Shown here: positions 38,496-45,332 of the stretch, piece after piece | Position numbering within the stretch: the stretch's first letter is position 1 | Layout of the letters: each line of letters opens with the position of its first letter | Source: an uncultured Clostridia bacterium | Lineage (GTDB): Bacteria > Bacillota > Clostridia > TANB77 > CAG-508 | Reading direction: 5' to 3' | Assembly: GCA_947627295.1 (NCBI GenBank) | Contig: CANQVJ010000006.1 | Coordinates: forward strand, 1 to 46,739 | DNA: 46,739 nt | The notes under the pieces: generated by a model | The model's input: the letters and a program-made list of their open reading frames with translations, nothing else | What the model was told of the DNA's origin: nothing | The model's database searches: none | Program-made: the position numbers and the translations under genes

Positions 38496-39653
38496 CTATT
38501 TTATTTGTATAAATCTATTTTTCCCAAACTGTATGACTTTGCCTTCGTTTATATCTATAACTTCACTGTAATCCTCTATTAATTCTCCGTCAACTTTTAC
38601 ACCTTTACCATTAATCATCCTTCTAGCTTCTGATTTTGAATTTGCAAACCCTACCATTACTAATAAATCACATATTCCTAGCTTTTCTTCTTCTATACTA
38701 ATTTGCTTGATATTATCTGGAATATTACCTTTTGCAATAGTTTTATATCTTGCTTCTAACTCTTCAAAACTATTCTCATCATCGTACATTTTTAATAATT
38801 CTCTTGCAAATTCTTTGTGTGCATCCACTATATCTTTTTTCATAATTTCATTTATTTTTTCAGTAGGTAAATCTGTTGCAAGTTCAAAGTATTGTCTTAA
38901 TACATTATCTGGAATTTTCATGCTTTTTTCGAATTTTTCAAATGGTGTATCAGATATTCCAATGTAATTATCTAATGATTTACTCATTTTTTCTTTTCCG
39001 TCAAGTCCTACTAATAATGGAAATGTCATTACAACCTGACTTTCTTGCCCATAATCTTTTTGTAATTCTCTACCCACTAATAAATTAAAGGTTTGGTCTG
39101 TTCCACCTATTTCTATATCTGCTTTTAATTCAACAGAGTCATATCCTTGCATTAATGGATATAATAATTCATGCATTGAAAGAGGTAAATTGTTTTCAAA
39201 TCTATTTTTGAAATCATCTCTTTCCATAATTCTTGCAACAGTGTATTTACTAGTAAGATTTATTACATCTTTAAAATTCATTTTTGATAACCACTCTGAA
39301 TTAAATGCAATTCTAGTTTTATCTTTATCCAATATTTTTGTTGCCTGTTCCATATATGTTTTGGCTGATTCTCTTGCTTGCTCAAAAGTAAGAGAAGGTC
39401 TTGTTTTATTCTTTCCTGAAGGGTCTCCTATCATTGCTGTAAAATCCCCTACTACAAATACTACCTCATGCCCCATATCTTGAAACATTTTTAATACTCT
39501 TAAAACAACACTATGTCCTATATGTAAATCTGGTCTCGAAGGGTCCGCACCTAACTTTATTGTTAGTTTTTTTCCACTTTTTATTTTTTTGTCCAAATCT
39601 TCTTCTGAAAAAATTTGAACTGCTTTTCTTTTTATTATTTCTAACTCATTCAT
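38496..39653 (-). CDS. tyrS: Tyrosyl-tRNA synthetase
   Basis: This 385-residue class I synthetase charges tRNA-Tyr. It has HIGHSVVLRVL (HIGH motif), GGTDQTFNLLVGRELQ and GKEKMSKSLDNYI (KMSKS), and a C-terminal S4 domain (VGFANSKSEARRMINGKGVKV). The length fits the TyrZ-like group. There is no T-box visible in the 85 bases upstream; a 22-codon open frame with two Tyr codons sits there instead. Confidence 0.93.
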   Translation of the reverse strand: MNELEIIKRKAVQIFSEEDLDKKIKSGKKLTIKLGADPSRPDLHIGHSVVLRVLKMFQDMGHEVVFVVGDFTAMIGDPSGKNKTRPSLTFEQARESAKTYMEQATKILDKDKTRIAFNSEWLSKMNFKDVINLTSKYTVARIMERDDFKNRFENNLPLSMHELLYPLMQGYDSVELKADIEIGGTDQTFNLLVGRELQKDYGQESQVVMTFPLLVGLDGKEKMSKSLDNYIGISDTPFEKFEKSMKIPDNVLRQYFELATDLPTEKINEIMKKDIVDAHKEFARELLKMYDDENSFEELEARYKTIAKGNIPDNIKQISIEEEKLGICDLLVMVGFANSKSEARRMINGKGVKVDGELIEDYSEVIDINEGKVIQFGKNRFIQIK

Positions 39654-39671
39654 ATCAATATCTCTCCTTTT

Positions 39672-39740
39672 CTATTTAGATTTATTGTATGAATCTTCGT
39701 AGATGAACCCATCGATTACTTTTTTAAACCTCTGGGCCAT
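39672..39740 (-). CDS. Possible 22-residue peptide upstream of tyrS
   Basis: The open frame runs from ATG 39740 to TAG 39672-39674 and encodes MAQRFKKVIDGFIYEDSYNK plus two residues. A GGGGGTGAT site lies just upstream. It ends 18 bases before tyrS and contains two tyrosine codons. It may be a leader peptide or a small basic protein. No terminator-antiterminator structure is evident. Not recognised as a family. Confidence 0.4.
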   Translation of the reverse strand: MAQRFKKVIDGFIYEDSYNKSK

Positions 39741-39765
39741 AACATCACCCCCTTTACTGTTACTA

Positions 39766-40533
39766 CTACTCTCCTTTTAACACTTTTATTGATATTTCAT
39801 ATAATTGTTGTGTTTGTTTTTTTACTTCTTCACTTGTAAAAATTCTTGTAACTTTCTCAGTATATTTTTCTAAGTATTTTTTATCTATTATATATTTTTT
39901 TGAAAATTCAAAATTCATATCATATACAAATGAAAAAAATGCTGCTATTTGATCTGCACTTGATTTTATTTCAGCAAAATCAATTTTATGATCATTTATA
40001 AATTTACTCATCATGTATTTACCTATTCTCTTACAATCATAATTAGAATACCAAAATACATCTTTAAAATCATAATTATCCAATACATAGTAAATATCTA
40101 ATTTATCTGCATCTCTAATTATTTTTGCAAATAACATTTCTTCTTCAGATAAGTTTGGTTCAATTTTATCTTTATTATGATTTATAACAGCTTTATTTAT
40201 AATCTTATAATATTTTTCTTCGATTTTAAATTTCTCTATTAAATTTTCTTCAAACAATACTTGTATTGCAAGTAAAGCATGATTTTCTGAATCTCTATCT
40301 CTAAAAGTATTATATTTTTCAATTTGTTTAAACCTACCAATATCATGAAATAGACCTATTACTTCAGCAAGCCTAATCTGTTCTTCATTTAAATTTAAAC
40401 TTTTAGCAATTTCTTTACTTAATTCAGAAACTCTTTTTATATGTTCAATTTTTAATTTTATTTTGGCATCATTTGGATTAAATAATGATACATAATTTTC
40501 AAATTCAATTTTTGCATTTTCTATATCTATCAT
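39766..40533 (-). CDS. HD-domain phosphohydrolase
   Basis: This is a 255-residue protein with the HD core HIKRVSELSKEIAK, GLFHDIGRFKQIEKY, NHALLA and NHNKDKIEPN, and IIRDADKLDIYYV. The substrate is unknown. I start at ATG 40533 (MIDIENAKIEF), which has AAAGGAG eight bases upstream; a more upstream ATG would overlap the TSCPD gene. The two genes are likely cotranscribed. Confidence 0.78.
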   Translation of the reverse strand: MIDIENAKIEFENYVSLFNPNDAKIKLKIEHIKRVSELSKEIAKSLNLNEEQIRLAEVIGLFHDIGRFKQIEKYNTFRDRDSENHALLAIQVLFEENLIEKFKIEEKYYKIINKAVINHNKDKIEPNLSEEEMLFAKIIRDADKLDIYYVLDNYDFKDVFWYSNYDCKRIGKYMMSKFINDHKIDFAEIKSSADQIAAFFSFVYDMNFEFSKKYIIDKKYLEKYTEKVTRIFTSEEVKKQTQQLYEISIKVLKGE

Positions 40534-40552
40534 AATTAAGTTCTCCTTTTGC

Positions 40553-40813
40553 TTATTTTTGTGTTTCATTATATGCTTTTCTTACTGCTCTTGCTAATTG
40601 GTCTGCACACGATGTTCCTTTAAATCCACATTGTATTCCACCTAATTTTTCTTCTATTTCTTCTACTGTCATCCCTTCAACAAGTCTTGGTAATGCTTGT
40701 AAATTTCCTGGACATCCTCCACCCAAAAATTTTACATTTGTTATTACATTACCTTCTATATCGAATTCTATTACTTGAGGACAAACATTTTCAGTTCTAT
40801 AACTATATCTCAT
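40553..40813 (-). CDS. TSCPD-domain protein (TIGR03905-like)
   Basis: This is an 86-residue protein with cysteines in NVCPQVIEF, LGGGCPGNLQ, IQCGFKGTSCADQLA. The TSCPD-type C-terminal domain (named after the Thr-Ser-Cys-x-Asp motif) resembles the C-terminal part of some ribonucleotide reductases. TSCAD is present here. Function unknown, perhaps metal or redox related through the cysteines. Confidence 0.82.
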   Translation of the reverse strand: MRYSYRTENVCPQVIEFDIEGNVITNVKFLGGGCPGNLQALPRLVEGMTVEEIEEKLGGIQCGFKGTSCADQLARAVRKAYNETQK

Positions 40814-40861
40814 TTATATCAACTCCTTAATTCTATTATTTTATATCTATTATGATACCAC

Positions 40862-40897
40862 AAAAATAAGCAAATATCAATAATTTGCTCATTTTTT
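40862..40897 (-). terminator. Terminator after folC
   Basis: On the minus strand a GAGCAAAT / ATTTGCTT hairpin is followed by a T run, just beyond the folC stop. Confidence 0.65.
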
Positions 40898-42145
40898 TAC
40901 TACATCTCCATAAATATAAAAACTTCCTACAAAAAATGTTACATAATCATCTTTTAAATGATGTATTACATCTTCTAAGTCTTCAGCATATACTTTTAAT
41001 TTTGACGATATTTTTTTACTATATTCTAATAATTTTTCTTTTGGTATATATTTATTTTTATCATTTCCGTCAGTAAAAATAAATATGGATTCATTATCTT
41101 TTAAAAGAATTTTTAAAATTGCTTTATAGTCTTTTACTTTTAGCAATGATACAACATAAACCTTCTTATTTTTATTGTAATACATATTAACACTATTTAC
41201 AAAATTTTTTATTGCAGCTTCATTATGTGCTCCGTCAAAAATAACTAATGGTTTTTTATTAATTATTTCAAACCTACCTCTGTGTATAACTGTTTTGAGT
41301 CCTTCTCTCATTGCATCTTCTGTTATTCTTATTCCTTTGCTATTTAAAATTTCACAGCACTCTATACACAAAGATGCGTTATTTAATTGCTTTTCACCTT
41401 TTAAATTGATTTGTATATCTTTATAATTTTTATAATCAAACTTTTGATATTCTGCATTATAGCTGTAATTTGATATATCTTCTTTTAAAATAAGGTGCAA
41501 ATCATTGTTTTTAATTTTACATTTATTTTCTATTACTTTGTCAACTTCTTTTTCTTGAGATATAAACACTGTAGACGAATTTTCTTTTATTATTCCGGCT
41601 TTTTGCTCAGCTATTTTTTCTAATGTATTTCCTAATATATGCATATGATCATACCCAATACTTGTAATAATTGAAACTATTGGATTTACTACATTTGTGC
41701 TATCAAGCTTGCCACCTAGTCCTGTTTCAAAAACTGCTATATCACATTTATTTTCTTTAAAATATAACAAGGCCATTATTGTTTCTAATTCGAATAACGA
41801 CACCCTCGTTTCACTTAATTCATTATAGTTATCAATTTTAGGCTTTATTCTTTTTATTAATTTTTCCATTTCATTATCAGATATATTTTTATTGTTTATA
41901 CTTATTCTTTCATTATATTTTATTAAATGTGGACTTAGAAACTTTTCTACTTTGTAACCTGCTTTAATTAATATATTTGTCATTGTTTCTACACAGCTAC
42001 CTTTTCCGTTCGTTCCTGCAATGTGAACAACTTTTAAATCTTTTTCAGGATGATTAAATTCTTTAATAAGATATTTTATTGCATTTAAAGAAGGATTTTT
42101 TGTTCCTTTAAAATAGGTTGTTAAATAAGTTTGTATATCGTTCAT
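40889..42145 (-). CDS. folC: Folylpolyglutamate synthase / dihydrofolate synthase
   Basis: This 418-residue Mur-ligase-fold enzyme adds glutamates to folates. Motifs are HIAGTNGKGSCVETM (P-loop), SPHLIKYNERI, FETGLGGKLDSTNVV and SIGYDHMHILGNT. The C-terminal block VIFDGAHNEAAI is typical. Natural AAC GGA in the P-loop shows C-GG across codons is read in phase here. It follows the heavy-metal ATPase gene by one base. Confidence 0.93.
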   Translation of the reverse strand: MNDIQTYLTTYFKGTKNPSLNAIKYLIKEFNHPEKDLKVVHIAGTNGKGSCVETMTNILIKAGYKVEKFLSPHLIKYNERISINNKNISDNEMEKLIKRIKPKIDNYNELSETRVSLFELETIMALLYFKENKCDIAVFETGLGGKLDSTNVVNPIVSIITSIGYDHMHILGNTLEKIAEQKAGIIKENSSTVFISQEKEVDKVIENKCKIKNNDLHLILKEDISNYSYNAEYQKFDYKNYKDIQINLKGEKQLNNASLCIECCEILNSKGIRITEDAMREGLKTVIHRGRFEIINKKPLVIFDGAHNEAAIKNFVNSVNMYYNKNKKVYVVSLLKVKDYKAILKILLKDNESIFIFTDGNDKNKYIPKEKLLEYSKKISSKLKVYAEDLEDVIHHLKDDYVTFFVGSFYIYGDVVKK

Positions 42146-43988
42146 TTAAAACACACCCTTTACTTTTAGTGCTCGTAGTGCATTTATAACTGCAATTATA
42201 GTTACTCCAACATCTGCAAAAACTGCTTCCCACATTGTTGAAATTCCAAGTAAACTCAAAATCAAAATAAGTATTTTTATTCCAATTGCAAAAACAATAT
42301 TTTCTCTAACAATTTTCATAGTTTTTCTTGATAACTTAATAGCACTAACTATTTTTGAAGGTTCATCAGTCATAAGTACAACATCAGCCGCTTCTATTGC
42401 TGCATCCGATCCCAACGCCCCCATTGCTATTCCTATATCTGAAATTGCTAAAACAGGCGCGTCGTTTATTCCGTCACCAACAAAGGCTAACTTACCTTCT
42501 TTATTCTTCATTAATTCCTCAACTTTTTCTACCTTCTCATTTGGAAGTAATTCTGTATAAGCCTTGTCAATCTTTAATTTCTTTGCAACACTTTCTCCAA
42601 TCCTTTTCATATCACCTGTTAGCATTATAGTTTGTTTTACATTATTTTTCTTTAACTCCTCAATTGTTTTTGCAGAATCTTCTTTTATCTTATCTGCAAT
42701 TACAATATATCCTGCAAACTTCTTATCTATTGCAATATACAAAACAGTTCCAACATCTTTTGATTTTTCAAAATCAATTTTATTGTCTTTCATTAATTTT
42801 TCATTTCCAATTAGCACATCCTTTTTCTCTATTTTTGCACTAATTCCTAATCCATGCAATTCTTTTGCATCGCTTATTTTATTTTCGTCTATCTTTTCGT
42901 TATAGGCTTTCTTTACTGAAATTGCTATTGGATGATTTGAATAATGTTCTCCATATGCCGCTATTTTTATTAATTCTTCTTTATCTACATTTATTGGTAC
43001 AATTTTTTGTACTTCAAACACACCTTCTGTTAATGTTCCTGTTTTATCAAATACTACTGTTTGTGTATTAGCCAATTGTTCCAAATAGTTGCTGCCCTTT
43101 ATTAAAATTCCTATTTTTGAAGCTCCACCTATTCCTCCAAAAAAGCTTAGTGGTATTGAAATAACTAAAGCACATGGGCATGATACTACTAAAAACGAAA
43201 GAGCCCTATATACCCACTCTGAAAATTCATATTGCTTTACAACAAGTGGCGGAACAATTGCAATAATTACTGCAATTATAACTACTATAGGTGTATAATA
43301 TTTGGCAAATTTCGTAATAAAATTTTCTGATTTTGCCTTTTTGCTACTTGCATTTTCAACCAACTCCAAAATTTTACTAACTGTTGATTGCCCATATTCT
43401 TTTGTAACTTCTACTTTTATCACACCATTTAAATTGATACAACCGGCTTAGTACCTTGCTTCCAATTTCTACTTCTTGTGGCAAAGTTTCACCAGTTAAT
43501 GCCTTCGTATCAATACTAGATTTTCCTTCTACAACTTTTCCGTCAAGAGGAATTTTCTCTCCGGGTTTTACTACTATTGTCTCATGAATTTTAACTTCTT
43601 TTGGATTTACTTTTTCTACTTTACCATTTCTTTCTACATTTGCAAAATCAGGCCTTATATTCATTAATTCCGATATAGATTTTCTTGATTTATCAACAGC
43701 ATAATCTTGGAACAATTCCCCTACTTGGTAAAACAACATAACGGCAACCGCTTCTGGAAACTCTCCAATTGCAAACGCTCCAATTGTTGCAACAGACATC
43801 AAAAAATGCTCATCAAATATTTTTCCTTTTTCAATATGCTTTATTGCTTTTATTATAATTTCTGCTCCAACAATTATATATGCTACTATAAATATAGCGT
43901 TATTAATCCACTCATTACTAAACTTTACAATAAGTGCAAAGAAAAATAATATAGCAGAAATAATTATCTTAATTACATCTTTTTTCAT
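42146..43988 (-). CDS. cadA: Zn/Cd/Pb-type heavy-metal-exporting P1B-ATPase, one CGGN site
   Basis: This is a 613-residue metal-exporting P-type ATPase. It has N-terminal helices, TGETLPQEVE in the actuator domain, the metal-binding SCPCALVISIPLSFF helix, phosphorylation motif FDKTGTLTEG and HPIAISVKK. VGDGINDAPVLA follows. It lacks the N-terminal metal-binding domain found in many CadA proteins. CGGT at 43442-43445 becomes Gly182 in KVLSGCINLNGVIKVEV, restoring one frame from two fragments. The SmtB/CadC-type repressor gene directly upstream supports a zinc, cadmium or lead role; the exact metal is inferred. Confidence 0.9.
43442..43445 (-). other. CGGN recoding site 18 (heavy-metal ATPase Gly182), CGGT
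   Basis: The context is AGC CGGT TGT. A four-base step joins GSKVLS to CINLNGVIKVEVTKEY, the conserved actuator-domain region of P1B-ATPases. Confidence 0.9.
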
Positions 43989-44001
43989 AACCTCAATCTC
44001 C

Positions 44002-44370
44002 TTACTTTTTGTGTTCTATATGTTCAATACCTATTTCAAAAACTTTTTTTACATGTTCATCATCCAACATATAAAAAACTTCTTTTCCCTCTTTTCTACA
44101 CTTAACAATTCCACTTCTTCTTAAAGTTCCTAATTGATGCGAAATAGACGACTTGCTCATCCCCAAAACATTTGCAATATCACATACACACATTTCGTTT
44201 TGGTCTAAAGCAAAAAGTATTTTTGTTCTTGTTGTATCCCCTATTATTTTAAAGAATTCAGCAAGACTATTAAATGTGAATTCGTCTAACATATTTTTTC
44301 TTGTATCATCAACTATATCTTGATGAATTACATTACAATCACATACAAATTCATTTTTTGACATTTTCAT
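44002..44370 (-). CDS. ArsR/SmtB-family metal-responsive repressor (CadC-like)
   Basis: This is a 122-residue winged-helix repressor. It has N-terminal cysteines CDCNV and CVC in DQNEMCVCDIANVL, matching CadC-type metal-thiolate sites. The DNA-recognition helix lies in LGMSKSSISHQLGTLRRSG. The C-terminal Asp/His-rich helix (DDEHVKKVFEIGIEHIEH) resembles an alpha-5 zinc site. It probably releases the promoter upstream on metal binding. Two operator-like palindromes lie in that promoter. The ATPase gene follows after 13 bases. Confidence 0.9.
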   Translation of the reverse strand: MKMSKNEFVCDCNVIHQDIVDDTRKNMLDEFTFNSLAEFFKIIGDTTRTKILFALDQNEMCVCDIANVLGMSKSSISHQLGTLRRSGIVKCRKEGKEVFYMLDDEHVKKVFEIGIEHIEHKK

Positions 44371-44386
44371 TTCTCCTTTTTACAGT

Positions 44387-44435
44387 TGAATATCTATTCA
44401 ATTATATTATAGTTGAATAGACACTCAATTGTCAA
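44387..44435 (-). promoter_or_regulatory. Repressor-gene promoter with overlapping palindromic operators
   Basis: On the minus strand TTGACA (44430-44435) is followed after 18 bases by TATAAT (44406-44411). A perfect palindrome TGAATATCTATTCA lies at 44387-44400, and a degenerate copy TGAATAGACACTCA at 44414-44427, 27 bases apart and covering the promoter core. This is the expected arrangement for self-repression by a SmtB/CadC protein. Confidence 0.82.
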
Positions 44436-44454
44436 TAGAAAAAAAGAAAAAAGC

Positions 44455-45195
44455 TTAAACTTTTTTCTCAAAAATACATTTTGCCCTTGCAATTTCCCTT
44501 TCGTCTTCCATAATTAAAAATTCTATTGAGTTTTCTTTTTCTTTTTTATAAACCGCTAAAACTTCTCCCTCTTTGCTTTCATTTATATAGTGAATCTCAA
44601 AATCAGTTATTTTATTTTCTTCAAAAAATTTGCATGGCAATGTGTTCACTATATATTTAATATATGAAACATTGTTAGTATGCCTGCTATAATCTATATC
44701 TGAAGAATAAATTTTTTGTTTATGTACATAGCTATCTTTTTCAAACTCTTCTTTCAACCTCAAATATGGTTTTTGAAACATACTTTCTTCTACTTCCATA
44801 TCGTCTGGAAAGTCGACTGTGCTTATCTTTCTAGGCTTTCTCGTGTCTAAATCGATCACACAGACCTCTTGTTTTGTTACATATAAACTTTCGCCTTTTT
44901 TATCTTCAATTTCTGTTTCTAATTGTATTCTAATGGGTTTTATGCTTGTTGTTAAACATTTTGCTTTTACTTTATCTCTCCACTCAGGAAATTTATTAAA
45001 ATGCATTTTTGTTTTTGTAACTACCCATATAGCATTATTATTTTTCTTTAATCTAAGATTATCACTTTTGAAACTATCAAAATATTCTGTCATCATATTT
45101 TGTACTAAATTAAATGCTGAAATCAAATCCAATTTTCCCTCTTGGTCCACTTCTGTGTATGTTATTGCATGGTTTTTCTTGTATTCTATTTTCAC
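44455..45195 (-). CDS. Acyl-ACP thioesterase (FatA/FatB-like)
   Basis: This is a 246-residue protein made of two hotdog-like halves. The N-terminal half has the ITYTEVDQEGKLDLISAFNLVQN block and the C-terminal half has SSDIDYSRHTNNVSYIKYIV, the D-x-x-x-H-x-N-x-x-Y-I catalytic block of acyl-ACP thioesterases. It releases fatty acids from acyl-carrier protein. I start at GTG 45195 (MKIEYKKN), nine bases after AAAGGAG, rather than an upstream ATG at 45222. Confidence 0.85.
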   Translation of the reverse strand: MKIEYKKNHAITYTEVDQEGKLDLISAFNLVQNMMTEYFDSFKSDNLRLKKNNNAIWVVTKTKMHFNKFPEWRDKVKAKCLTTSIKPIRIQLETEIEDKKGESLYVTKQEVCVIDLDTRKPRKISTVDFPDDMEVEESMFQKPYLRLKEEFEKDSYVHKQKIYSSDIDYSRHTNNVSYIKYIVNTLPCKFFEENKITDFEIHYINESKEGEVLAVYKKEKENSIEFLIMEDEREIARAKCIFEKKV

Positions 45196-45272
45196 TTTAT
45201 ATCGCTCTCCTTTTTTCACCATAAACGATTATAATACAAAAGAAAATTAGTGTCAAGAATACTTTTTATTCC

Positions 45273-45301
45273 TTGCATTGTGTTATAAAAAGTTATATAA
45301 T
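45273..45301 (+). promoter_or_regulatory. Promoter of murE
   Basis: TTGCAT (45273-45278) lies 17 bases before TATAAT (45296-45301), about 30 bases upstream of the start codon. Confidence 0.7.
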
Positions 45302-45332
45302 ACATTTGTAATTTAATTTAGGAGGAAAACAT

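Noticed and set aside
39654-39765. T-box riboswitch upstream of tyrS
   Set aside because: The spacer is only about 110 bases and I see no T-box sequence or terminator/antiterminator pair.
2544-43445. Simple reassignment of CGG to another amino acid
   Set aside because: Reassigning a triplet would not restore frame. At each site the downstream frame is moved by one base, so a four-base step is required.
2544-43445. Classical programmed +1 slippage by the P-site tRNA, as in RF2
   Set aside because: The codons before the sites are diverse and mostly cannot re-pair after a one-base shift. No Shine-Dalgarno-like stimulator or stop codon lies at the sites.
1125-43988. The twelve interrupted genes are pseudogenes or random frameshift errors
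   Set aside because: All interruptions are identical in kind (in-phase CGG, one extra base, conserved Gly), they affect essential genes several times over, and no gene shows any other defect such as a stop or deletion.
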